NCBI GenBank assembly: GCA_002105175.1
Contig: MCGE01000024.1
Location: 434,001 to 498,000 of the forward strand
From: Absidia repens
Taxonomy: Eukaryota; Mucoromycota; Mucoromycetes; Mucorales; Cunninghamellaceae
Direction of reading: 5' to 3'
Length of the DNA: 64,000 nucleotides
The position numbers were made by a program, and so were the translations under genes. Under the pieces are notes generated by a model, which worked only from the letters and a program-made list of their open reading frames with translations, made no database searches and was not told the origin of the DNA. This document shows, piece after piece, positions 33,660 through 46,000 of the stretch (positions are counted from its first letter, which is position 1; each line of letters begins with the position of its first letter).

Positions 33660-36071
33660 TCACTTCCAACCAAGAAGTTTCCACCAGCCTAAACCAATAG
33701 TGAAATACACAATCAAATAAAACACAGCCATCTTGATGCCGACGATAAACCATTTCGATCTAGTCACATAACCAGGTGCATAATACATTGCAGCACTTCC
33801 AGTTGAGAAATTGGTCTAAGTATGAGATAAAAAAAAAAAGGTAAGATTATCATATAACAACAACAGCAGGGAGAGAATCAAAGGGGAGAAGGGGCGATGA
33901 TGAAGGTGCAACATATAGGGAGGAGGAAGATCAAGTTGTTTTTATCTTTACCATGCATCCGCCTAATGCACCAAAGTAAGCCAAAAATGCGGTCAAGATT
34001 TGGGGATGGGCACCCAGAGAAGCTCCCGCATCTAAAAATGTGGACACAAAGGCAACGGTATGGGCGCTTAGGGATGAGAACATGAAGGTAGTCAAGAAGT
34101 AAGCAATGGCCAGCGATGGCATGGGTGGTAAAGAAAGCTGTTCAATTCCGTCCGATATCTTGTGACCCAAAAAGGTAGAAGCCCCTGCTTCAGACAACTG
34201 TTGAGCAATCGTGACAAACCCTCCAAGCCAAAACAAAGTATCCCACTATAGAAAAATTGAGGAGTACAGCAACTTAGTGTCTTTTTCTTGCTCTTCACTT
34301 TCAATATGTTTTCACTTACTGCATTAGTGTTTGTTGATATGTCTTTCCAGCTGATTGTCCCCATGTGCAGCAATGCAACGATCCCCATTAATGCCACCAA
34401 GGTTGAATCCAGTCCTGTATAACTTGATGTAACCCACAGACCAAGGCAAGAAAGTAGCACCACACATAATTGCTAAAAATAATAGAAAATAAAAGAGTTA
34501 AAAAAGAAATTTCTTTTTGGATGAGCATTTTTTCAGTTACCCATTCGTTTCTAGACATTGCACCAATCAATTCAAGTTCCGCCCGAGCATGTTTAGTGAT
34601 ATTGCCATTGCTGCATGAATCTTGATTTTCCTTGGCGTCAATTCCACAGAACTTATATAACAAGTAAGGTAAACATGCGGCGCAAAACAATGCAGGAACA
34701 ATACTACCAGTAATCCAGGTCATAAATCCAAAGTTGAGGTCGGGGAAGAGTTGATTGGCCTTGGCAGTTACAATCGGATTAGGGGCCATACCTAAATGTG
34801 CGTGTAATAAAAGGAATCAAAAAAAAAAAAAATATAATTAAGCATATTTTCATCATTTTTTCGGATAAATAGTAGTCTATACTTACCAGTAAGATACATC
34901 GAAGCTATATGATTTCATCATGGAAGGTTAAGAATGATCGTCAGCATACTTGCCATGCTATCTTCATACGGATGCGCAAATCTTTTTTTTTTTTTTTTTG
35001 TACCTGACAATAAATTTGCATGTGAACCAACCAATAATAAGAATCCGCCAAGAGCAGGGTTGGAAGAAGGAGTAGAACCAAGGGTAGTAGCAATGGACTG
35101 CACAACAGGCAATATGATTCCGCCACCACGAGCTGTATTGCTTGGCACAAACGGCGCCAGTAATAATTCTAGAAAAATTGTAATATAGGAGAAATATTGG
35201 GCCATTGAGTAAGTGAATGAGAAGGGGAAGTACCTCGTCAAGGAGCATAAACATGGAATCAAACTTTAATAAAAAAGGGATACTTTTGATTTACCTGACA
35301 AAACTATTGCATAAGCCAGCCCCAAAATATGACCACCAAAGAGAGCGATCATCCATAATGAGAGTCTTCGTCCCAATCGAGTCACTTGTACAGCCTTACC
35401 GAGATGAAAAGCTGCAAAAATGAGCCATACAACTGCACTTGAAAATCCTTCCAGAGATTGCTTGAATGAATCCGAAGCCGCATCACATTCGTTTATTTCT
35501 TTGGTCAATGGATTAATTTTCCCACATAGTCTGCATTCGGTCGACAATCCAGAAGATGCATCGGTACATTGAAACGATCGTGTTGTTGCGAGAAGGGTAA
35601 GACCAGTTAACACCAACATTGAGATATCGACAGAAGTTGTAATCAATGCTACAATGCAACTATATAATAAAAATTATATGTTCGTAAGATAGGTATTTTT
35701 TTTTTCTAAAAAAAAAAGCAACGACTTACCTAGTAAAAACAGCTAGCAAATGGATAGCTGTGGGTGTAAGGTCATGACTAGGAGAGGCGCCAAACCAGAT
35801 AGCTAATCCAACGGAAATTGCAGGTAACAGGGATATGGATTTGCATTTTGCCAACGTATAGATAGCTAATAATAATAGAAATTTAGTATATTTGTTGTCA
35901 TCGTACAAAGTAGGATAAACATCCCATTCATGCATTTTCAATTTTAATTTACTTACGTGCTTTAATGGACCATTCATGTTTAACTGGAGATTGTTGTGAT
36001 AGTAATGGTGTGTTTTCTGTGGCAATGTCATTTCTGACATCAATGGAATGGTAATTAGAATTGGATGTCAT
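33660..36071 (-). CDS. DASS-family dicarboxylate carrier (CitT/DiT1-like)
   Basis: Polytopic anion transporter of the divalent-anion:Na+ symporter superfamily. By similarity it probably exchanges or co-transports dicarboxylates such as malate, 2-oxoglutarate or citrate. Nine exons in reading order (36071-35957, 35865-35730, 35659-35295, 35168-35004, 34904-34887, 34791-34541, 34472-34320, 34245-33952, 33815-33660) give 550 aa, in frame. The short N-terminal tail is hydrophilic, without a clear presequence. Signature regions: PAISVGLAIWFGASP, SAVVWLIFAAFHLGKAV, FVPSNTARGGGIILPVV (the SNT substrate motif), SSLSAHTVAFVSTFLDAG, then TNFSTGSAAMYYAPGYV. The end GLGWWKLLGWK is characteristic of the plant plastid DiT1 / bacterial CitT branch rather than the SLC13 branch. 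Exon 5 is only 18 nt. Substrate and membrane location are inference. Confidence 0.88.
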
Positions 36072-36569
36072 TATAATATTATATTTATATACAGGTAACG
36101 AATAAAGAAAAAGTGGAAGAGAAAGAGAAAGGGGAAATGATGAGGCAAAAAAAAAATGCTTTATATAGTTTAAAACACCGCAGTTCGCCTTCTCGGATTA
36201 GATTTTAAAGTCAGTCTCATCAAGTTACACTAAAGAAAAAACTCATTAAATTTGGCGTGTTCTCATTTTCTCCCTTTCTTCCTCTTTTCCCTTTCTTTTT
36301 TTTCACTATTACCATATAGTTTTTTCACTCCTCTTACCCCCTTTTTTAAATTGATTTACACTCATTATTCCCCTTCCTTTCCTTTGCATTCTCTTTTATC
36401 AAGCTTTATACTTTTTAAATATGTATCCTACGCAGCAGGTTGCATATTCACTCAACAATAAAAAGCATCAACATCGTCGTCATCTTCAATATCATGCTGC
36501 AGCAAAAACAGATAACAATGGTCTGTTTTTGTTGGAGACCAACAATTAGTTTATTCTTCCTTACCTTCT
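36072..36569. other. intergenic, upstream of the kelch gene
   Basis: Shared promoter region of two divergent genes, pyrimidine-rich at about 36260-36400. An out-of-frame signal-peptide-like start at 36518 is described under findings. Confidence 0.45.
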
Positions 36570-36662
36570 ATGCATCAACAACATTATCATCTTCAACATG
36601 GCGCATCATCTACCTTGCATTCACCGCTACCACTACCACTATCATCATCACCATCACCATCC

Positions 36663-36734
<72 letters not shown>

Positions 36735-39131
36735 CAGATAAGGTTTGATTCTCATTTATTACCAACAACAGGTCATACTTTACACTGGATCGACAATGCA
36801 CTAGTGTCTTTTTTTGGAAGACCCAATCAATCGCCAGTATCAATTATAGAAACAAAGCAGCACTCATCATTGAACATATATTCACCATATGTACCCTCAT
36901 CCTCATCAATGCCATCACCTTGTAGACGATCCGCCCATACCACTACCTCGATTCACGACAAAAATAATACAACACAACTATACCTCATTGGTGGTCTGTC
37001 AACTGAAAATGACGAGCCACTTGCTGATATTTGGAAATTAAACTGGGACTCGAAAAAATGGATCAATTTGACAACTGCGCTTGGACCATTTGAACCGGGA
37101 CTGATGGGCCATGTCACTCTCTCCTTACCTCTGCAATCATCGATGCACCTTTTGACCTGCTTCGGTGCCAATCACCAGCAACATACCTTTTTCCATCATT
37201 GTACTTTATTCAACACCGACTCACTTTCTTGGAAGCGACTGCAACTATCGCCATCATCATCATCATCTACATCACTTCCTACCCCTCGGATCCACACCTC
37301 AATGATATCGGCAAATGGGTCGCATGCTGTTCTATATGGCGGAGTTTCCAGTACATCTACTCTGCTTGATGATCTTTGGTGGGTTGACCTCAGCAATATT
37401 GACTCTTCGAGCAGGACGATAATGTTTACTCCATTGGCACACTGTATACCCCGGGCTGGACATACTGCTCTGATGGTGTCAGATTCTCTTATGTTGGTGG
37501 ATGGCGGTCAATATGATGGTTCATTCAAAGATGGAACGACTATACTGGACTTGGCAGCAATGGAAACATCATCAACTCTTCATCGGCATCAAAAAAGGGA
37601 ATTGGAATCACGATCGCCGGCCGAAGAGGTGGCACACGATCCAATACAAGTAGCATCATCGCCATCATCATCATCTCAAGGGTCTTCCGGAATAAGCGGT
37701 GGCGCTATTGGTGGTATTATTGTAGCGGTGGTCTTAACGTTAGGTGTCACCATCACACTCTTTGTATTTTATCAGCGGCGACAACGAAGACAGCGCAATT
37801 ATGACTTACATTCACGGGCCGTCCGATTTAGTCTCTCCACTCCTCCTCGACCAAGCGACAGCTATATCGAACAACAACGAAGCAGTATCATTCAACACCC
37901 TGATGCTGCCAAAACCCGACTCAGTCACATGTCTTTCGGTTCTGATTTTTATGTTGGCCTCGACGGTGAAGGATCCAGATCATCGGCATCATCACTCCCA
38001 AGAAGATCAAAAGCAGCAACAACATCCACCTCATCGATCACACCAAAAAACAGCAGCAACAACAATCACCCAAACATGCTGGATAGCCCAAGTCGGCAGT
38101 TGTATACAAATTGGGTCTGTGAAACACCTGTACCACCGTCGGCTATTGCAACCACATCGGAATACAATCACAGCAACCTCAGCGGTGCTTTGGATCCTCG
38201 CCACACATCCATGTATATCAACCAATCAACTTTGGCAAACTCAGCAGACCATGACCACGATGAAAACAATGATGACGACGAGGATGAAGGATGTGCGAAG
38301 AAGCGATCAAGTACGGCATTCAGACGTTTTCGACTTAGCATATTCAGACCTTTGGATATTGGATCAACCATTGCGGAGCAACAGGGAAGTGACTCCCAAC
38401 AACAACAGCAGCACCAAGATCAACACAATACAACCCAGATAAAAAGTGGCGCTTGCGGACCTACTTCTTCAACAGCGAATCATGGCGGCAGTGGATACGA
38501 TGATCAACCCACAACCAACACCACCAAACGACGATCAAGTATGTTTGGACTATCAAGGTTTCTTAACATTGGTGATTCAACAACTGGAAGTGAACAGGAT
38601 CAAAATCAAAATCATGATGATGGACTCGATCAGCAAAACCAGCAGCAACAGCCGGTATACCCTCCATATCATCGGCATCATCATCAAGCTGATACACGTG
38701 CATCTTTGGGATCGAAATCGGTAGCATCTCTTCAATGGGTTGAATTCAACAATGACATGGACTTTGACAGTGGACTGGCATCACGTCATTTAGCGGTTAT
38801 GAATCATCGACAAAGTGTAGTGACCATCTCAAGCAGTAGTGGATTTGGATCGGCCAGTGTGGATGACATCAGTCTGGGCAGCAAACCAACAAGTCCAAGA
38901 AATACACTGATCATGACCCAGCAACAGCAACAACCGTCCTTCTACCAGCGTTCACATCACCCTTCCTCTTCATCCTCTTATCGACTTGGTCATCGGGAAT
39001 TACAAAGCTGGGAAGATGCTCGAATGTCTTGGCTGGGCTCATCTCCTCCCCCTCCTCACCATCGATTGGCCACGAGGGATCCTACAAAAACAAATAGCTT
39101 CCCTACTTTATCCCCATTGAACATAGATTAG
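36570..39131 (+). CDS. Kelch-repeat, single-pass membrane protein
   Basis: Single-exon frame of 853 aa if the ATG at 36570 is used. After a polyserine run (residues about 31-56) there is a kelch-type beta-propeller region, residues about 60-340. Its GG motifs include LYLIGGLSTENDEPLADIW and AVLYGGVSSTSTLLDDLWWV, then LMLVDGGQYDG. A Ser-rich stalk leads to one transmembrane helix at about 376-400 (GGAIGGIIVAVVLTLGVTIT), a basic stop-transfer (YQRRQRRQR), and a 450-residue cytoplasmic tail rich in Gln, Ser and His. This lumenal-kelch/TM/tail layout occurs in cell-surface proteins of Mucoromycota. The tail has short basic repeats such as FRRFRLSIFRP and FGLSRFLNIGD. No signal peptide is present in this frame, which is odd for the topology. 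Function unknown; cell-wall or polarity sensing would be a guess. Confidence 0.75.
36663..36734. repeat. (TCA)24 microsatellite coding for polyserine
   Basis: Uninterrupted 72-bp trinucleotide run near the 5' end of the kelch gene. It reads as Ser, Ile or His depending on the frame. Length changes of whole units keep the frame. Confidence 0.92.
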
Positions 39132-40043
39132 TTTCTTCAGCAAAAAAAAAAAAAAAAAAGAAATATTGTTACCTCCTCCAAGTTTTATGCATATTTATAT
39201 ATTTGATATCTTTTTGTTATTTATTTATTAATCCCGCATTCTCATAGTATATAGTCTACATCCTGTCGTTTTACTTTATATATATATATACACAAACAAT
39301 TCATTCTTCCATAGAACAAAAATAAAAATTGATTATCTCTTTTGTACAAATGTATTCTGTAGTTTTATTCAATGTTGGGGTTAACAGTTAGGGATTGATG
39401 GGTATAAATACAGTTTGTATTTGTTGGGAGAAGATGGAGGGGTGTCATATATGAACTTGTAGTTAACTGTGTGGGGAGAATTTATGGAATGTCGCCCGGA
39501 ACAATACATTCGAATGGTGATGAATTCTTGTCCAATGATTCTAAACACCGTCAGCTAGTTTTTTGGCGGGAGTCTTTTCCTTGGCAGGACACGTCTTTTT
39601 TTTTCTTTTCCCTTTTTCTTTTTATATATATATCTATATTTTTTCTTACTGCTGTTTATTCTTTTTTATTTTATTTTTTTGATATCTTCACTACTAGACA
39701 GCAAAACACTATACTTTTACATTGTACACATCATTGAAAGATAAAGAAAGGTAAAATTTCACCAAGATATGACAATGGCGAAATAATGGTGACTAATTCT
39801 TGCGCCTTCCTTTTTTATTCCTTCTAGCTCGGCAATCGTCTTTTGATACTTGTATTATCATACTACTCAATACCAATTATCTTATATACATCAAGTGACT
39901 TTCTTTATTGCCTTCTATCAGAAACTCCTCACAGGTGATTGAACTTTTTGAAAGTCATGGATTATTTTTGGCGCAGTGGTCGTTGCTCGACACAACGTAC
40001 AAGAACCAAATCTGACTCTTACACGAAAACAACATTGCACTCT
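39132..40043. other. intergenic between the kelch gene and VPS10
   Basis: Short T-rich frames only. Contains polyadenylation-like AATAAA near 39322 and the VPS10 promoter. Confidence 0.5.
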
Positions 40044-43000
40044 ATGATGAAAATATCCGTTATCTCTTTGGCGTTGATTTCGTGGTGGACAACTCCTGCT
40101 TTTGCTCAAGACATTGGCATTCAAAAAACTGGCTTCGATGCTCTTCCTGAAAAAATGTTTTACTTCAAGGATTCTGATGTAAGTAGGCGCGAACTATAGG
40201 GTGGCCTTGACTCTATAGAGCTATTGATTGACAGTATATGTATATTATATATTCTCTCGTAGGTTGTACTATGGCTGGATGGAAATTCACATTCTGTATA
40301 TCGGTCGGAAAATCATGGCAAAGACTGGAACAAGCTACCTGATTTTGATGGTCAGGCACAGTATCTATACGACCATCCCTTTGATTCTGAGAAGGTATGT
40401 ATATATACAACAAATTGGAATGGCTAGTATACTAAACTAAGAATTATTATGGCTAGGCTTATGTTTTGGGAAAGGAAAAGCATCACTGGAAAACTGAAGA
40501 TCAGGGCAAAACGTGGACTGCTTTTGAAACACCCGTAGAACCTGCTACTTCTGCTCAACATTTATCATTCCATGCTCAGCGTTCCAGTTATGTCTTGTTT
40601 ACTGGATTCCAATGCAACAAGAAAGGGTGGCAAGGTATGGATTGTCGTGAGGAGGTAAGTCATAAAAACAACAAAAACAAAATTCTTAATAGGGGTTTAT
40701 TTTGATATATGGATATACTAATACATATGGTGTTTTTTTTTCCGACTTTGTTTAGACTCATTATACAACTACCAACTTTAACGAGCTTCGACTTTTACGT
40801 ACTCATACCGCCTCATGTATCTGGAGTGTCTCAAGTCCCCATTTCAACAATGCACCAGCGCAGGAAGTGATGTGTGTGGAATCTCCCAACAAACGTGGTA
40901 GCGCAACAAATTTACTGGACCCTACAGAATTACGACTGGTACAATCTGAAGATTTTTTCCATACTGAACAAGTGGTGGATTTCGGCACTGGCGAAAAGGT
41001 TAGCGGTGTGATCGCTGTCAATGCTGTCAATCAATATCTTGTGGCTGCGGTCAAACCATCTGCGACAAAAACCGACATGGACCTTTATATCTCATTAGAC
41101 GGTGAAAGCTGGCATGAAGCTGTGTTTCCCCCTGGCACGGATCTCCATGAAAAGGCCTATACAATTGTGGAATCTACAGGTACCTCTTTATTGGTGGATA
41201 TGTTGGGAAGTGATGCTGGCTATGGCTCTCTGTACAGGTCAAATTCAAATGGAACCTTTTTTGTGAAAAGCTTGGAACATACCAACCGGAATCCTATGGG
41301 CATCATTGATTTTGAACGTATCCCCGGCGTTGAAGGCGTTATGTTGGCCAATGTGGTGATCAATCCTAATGACATATCAAGCAAGAGTACCAACATGAAG
41401 AAAATCCAAACTCGAATGAGCTTTGACGATGGCTCTACTTGGTCTTCTATCAAAAAGGTGATGAACTCTCAAGGTCAAAATGCTGCTTGCTCTTCTGGTG
41501 ATGACTGCGCTCTTCATCTTCACTCTGTTACCTCTTCTCATAACATTGGTCAAGTTTTCTCTTCAAACACAGCAATTGGTGTGATCATGGGCGTTGGCAA
41601 CTATGGAAATCAATTATTAGAGTACGACGAATGCGATACTTACCTCTCAACAGATGGCGGTTTGAACTGGAAAATGGTCCGTGAAGGTGCCCACAAATAC
41701 GAATTTGGTGATATGGGCTCACTCTTGGTCATGGTGGATGATGAAAAGGAAACTGATCATGTTTGGTGGAGTAAAAACAGGGGCGATTCTTGGGAAAAAT
41801 ACGATCTTCAAATGACCGTCCGTGCTCGATCATTGACAACTGACCCTGAATCCACATCTCGCAACTTTATCTTGGTGGTTGGCTCTGCGCATTCTTCTGA
41901 TTCTTCTCGTGTACAATCCATCCATTTGGACTTCACCAAATTGCAAGATCGGCAATGCTTGTTTGACCCTGACCATGAAGATAAAAATGACTATGAACGC
42001 TGGTTTGCACGGGATTTGACTGATGGGCCTGACTGCTTGATGGGACACGAACAAATGTTTTACCGACGCAAGGCAGATCGTGATTGCTATGTGGGCCGTG
42101 ACTTCCAAGAACCTGAAGTCGAAATGAAGAACTGTCAATGTACTGATGCTGACTATGAATGCGATTACAACTTTAGCCGGGATACCAATGGAAAATGCAA
42201 ACGGGATCGGAACGACCAACTTTCAGCAAACCAATGCAAATCAAAATCGGATACATATGTAGCATCAAGTGGTTATCGCCTGATTCCTGGGAATACGTGT
42301 ACCCCTGGATCTTCACCTTTGGATGCACCTGTGGACCGCCCATGTAGTGAAAACGACAAACCCATCTATACGACATCCCCTCCTGGTACCAGCGGCAACA
42401 ATAATGGGTTTGCTCCCAATCCATCCGAAAAAGGCATTGCCAAGTATCAAACTATTTTTGACGATGAAGTAGAACAATTTACCTATTTTGCTGACAGTCC
42501 CAAGGTTCTCATGCGACTTCGAAATGGTCAACTTTGGTACTCTGGTGAACACGGAATGGTGTGGAAACAAGTCTTGAAGGATGAAAGACGTGTGTACCAA
42601 TTTATTATGCATGAATTTGATAATCAGCGCGCTTATGCCATTTTGGAAAATGGGTTGTATGTTACTGAAGATCAAGGTGAAAACTGGTCTCCAATTCCTA
42701 CTCCTGGTCCTCCAAGTCGTCGCTCTTCTCAAGTATTGGACTTCCACCCTCAGGAACATGACTGGCTTTTGCTTGTTGCCGATGAACCAACCACGCTTCA
42801 ATCGGAGGCTTACATATCCCATGATCACGGCCGCCATTGGGCTGCTTTCAATCTGCATGTGGACAAATGTATCTTTGGCCGCGACTCAAAATTCAACATA
42901 CGCAAGGAAACTGTCTTCTGTTCGGTGTATCAGTCTCAGCAATCCAAGCAACTGGAGCTTGTGCGAACGGTGGATTGGGGAAATTCAAAGGAAGTCTTGT

Positions 43001-46000
43001 TTGATAATGTCGTCGAATACTTTGTCATTGAAGATTTTATGGCCGTGGCAGCAAACAAGAAGGGTGACCTCAACGTCTATGTCAGTATCAACGGTGACAC
43101 CTTCAGTGAAGCTCAATTCCCACCTGGACAATATATTGACCGTGATGTAAGTGCTATACGTTTTATTTTATTATTTTAAAGAAATACACGAAAACTTATA
43201 CATTTTTACTTTATTTATTACTAGACCTTCACTGTTTTGCAATCAACAACGCATTCCATTTTGATGAACATCTTCAAGTCGGTGACTCAAGGCAAAGCGC
43301 ATGGGGCACTTTACAAGTCGAATGACAATGGTACATTCTACCATATATCACTAGACAACACCAACGGGAACGCTATGGGCTATGTGGATTTCGAAAAAAT
43401 GCAAGGGATTGATGGGGTGATCCTGGCCAATCAAGTAATGAATGCGGACGAATTGGTGGGTGGTACTCGTGATGTTACCAAGAAAGTACGAACTATGATC
43501 AGTTGGGATGATGGTGGTCAATGGCAACCTTTGGCACCTCCAAGCAAATTTGACTGTACTGGAAAGGATTGCACTCTGAATTTACACAGTCGAACAGATA
43601 TCCATGGACCTGGGGCTATATTCACAGCTGGCGGCGTTCCTGGCTTAGCAATGGGTGTCGGTAATGTCGGTCCATCTTTATTATCATACGAACAAAGCGA
43701 TACATTTTTAACCCGGGATGCTGGTCACTCTTGGATCCGCATACAAGAAGGCGAACATTTATACGAATTTGGGGATCAAGGCTCCATTCTAGTGTTGATT
43801 AATGACGAAGGGCCAACGAATGAACTCTTATACTCATGGGATCAAGGTGACACATGGCGTGGCTACACTTTTGCCGAAGAACCTATTCGGGTATCAACTT
43901 TGACCACAGATCCATTATCATCAACACTCAAATTCGTTATTATGGGTCACACTCGCAACTCCCAGCGCTCTCCTTTGATCATTGTTGTGGACTTTGCTGG
44001 AACTGATGTAAAGCAATGCAATTTGGACGAACATCACGGTGACGAATCTGACTTTGAAAAATGGATTGCCAAAGACGATGATGGTGATGATGCTTGCTTG
44101 CTTGGAAAGAAAACAGCATATTGGCGACGTAAACCGGACCACATCTGCAAAGTTGGAAATAAATTCAAGGCGCCTGAAGTGGTACAAGATAATTGCCAAT
44201 GCCGTGACATTGATTTTGAATGGTAAAAACAAAAACAAAAGCGCCTGTTTTAGTCTTATTATGTTATTTGTATTCTCATTTTTTTATTCCTTATTCTCTC
44301 CTGGCATGAATTAGTGACTTTGGGTTCTGGAAAAACGAAAAAGGTGAATGTGAATATGTCAACCGACACCCTGATCGACCCACTGTTTGCAGACCTGGTG
44401 AAAAATTCCAAGGACGCTCTGGATACAAGAAAAACTCAAAAAGCTCATGTACTGGGGGCGTTAATCTTGAAACCAAAAAGGATTGGGATTGTGGTGAAGG
44501 TGGTCGGGTCCAAAGCTCCAAGATGGAATTTACGGACCGGGTCGTGGATTATATCTACTTCACTGATACCAACCGGGTTATTGTGCGAACAGCAGACAAC
44601 AAAGTATGGCGTAGTGATGATGACGGCAACAAATGGACTCAAATATTTGGGGATCACCAAGTGGTAGCAATGTATCAAAACCCTCATCATGATCAAACCG
44701 CTTACTTTATGACCAAGGGACGTACTCACTTCGTTACCCAAGATCGTGGCAGCAACTTTATTCAAATCACTACTCCATTGGAACCGCTCAGCAGTATTCT
44801 TGGTACCATTCTTAGCTTCCACCGTGATGAACCTGAATACGTGATCTTTATTGGTGAAAGTAAATGCGATAGTTTCATGTCGAACGAATGCCACTCCGAA
44901 GCGTTTTACTCTCACAACAGCGGCAAAAACTGGCAACCTATTGGACCGTATATTCGTAGCTGCATTTGGGGTCGTGATGGTGCTATTGAACATGCGGAAC
45001 ACGATGCCATCTTTTGTGAAGAATACCACGACAAATCGGGCAACCAACGAACATTCTTTGCCAATCAGCTTCAATTTGTGACTTCTACGAACTACTTTGA
45101 ATCAAAGCAATACCTATTCGATGACATGGTGGGCGTTGCTGTCTTTGGCAAGTATATGGTGGTAGCGGTGGCTCAGCATGGTGGAAATACTCTCCAGCTA
45201 CATATCAGTCTAGACGGAAACACTTTTGCGCTAGCGTCCTTCCCTGAATCATTCAATGTTTCTCCTGAAGCATTCACCATTATGGAATCAGCAAACAGTA
45301 TGTGGATTCATGTCTCAACCAATACTCACAAGGGGGCGGAAAACGGGAACATTTTTACCTCAAACTCAAACGGCACGTATTTTGTGATGTCTCTCAAGGA
45401 TGCCAATCGAAACGAAATGGGTATTGTCGACTTTGAAAAGATGCAGGGTATTGAAGGAATTGCTTTATCCAATCAAATCAGCAATGCCAATCAAGCAAAC
45501 ATGGGTGATCCAAAGAAACTAGTTACACGATTGACCGCCGATGCCGGACGCAGCTGGCGCAAATTGACTCCTCCTTCTGTGGACAGCAAAAAGGAATACT
45601 TCAAATGCAATGGTGGTGGGAAAAAAGCAGAGGATTGTAGTCTACATCTTCACAGCTACTCAGAACGACGAAACTCGCGAGATCTCTTTAGCTCTTCCAG
45701 CGCTGTTGGATTGATGGTAGGTGTTGGCAATGTTGGAACGTCTCTTACTCCCTATCGTGATGGTGACATGTTTTTGACTCGAGATGCTGGCAAGACTTGG
45801 AATGAAGTTTACAAAGGTGCACACATCTGGGAATTTGCCGATCAAGGTGGTCTTCTGATGCTTGTGGATGATGAAGATGAAACCAACGAAGTCAGGTAAT
45901 ACATAAAAACAAAAATAAGATAGAGAGAGAGAGAGACCATGATCATCCGTACTCACATCATCGTCAAATAACCTTTTTTCTCGGAATAGATATACCAGCG

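Noticed and set aside
36610..36843. Minus-strand polymethionine ORF opposite the kelch gene
   Set aside because: Product of the (TCA)n repeat read backwards.
42313..43150. Long antisense and alternate-frame ORFs inside VPS10 (also 44445-45074)
   Set aside because: They are shadows of a strongly conserved coding frame and show no protein family features.
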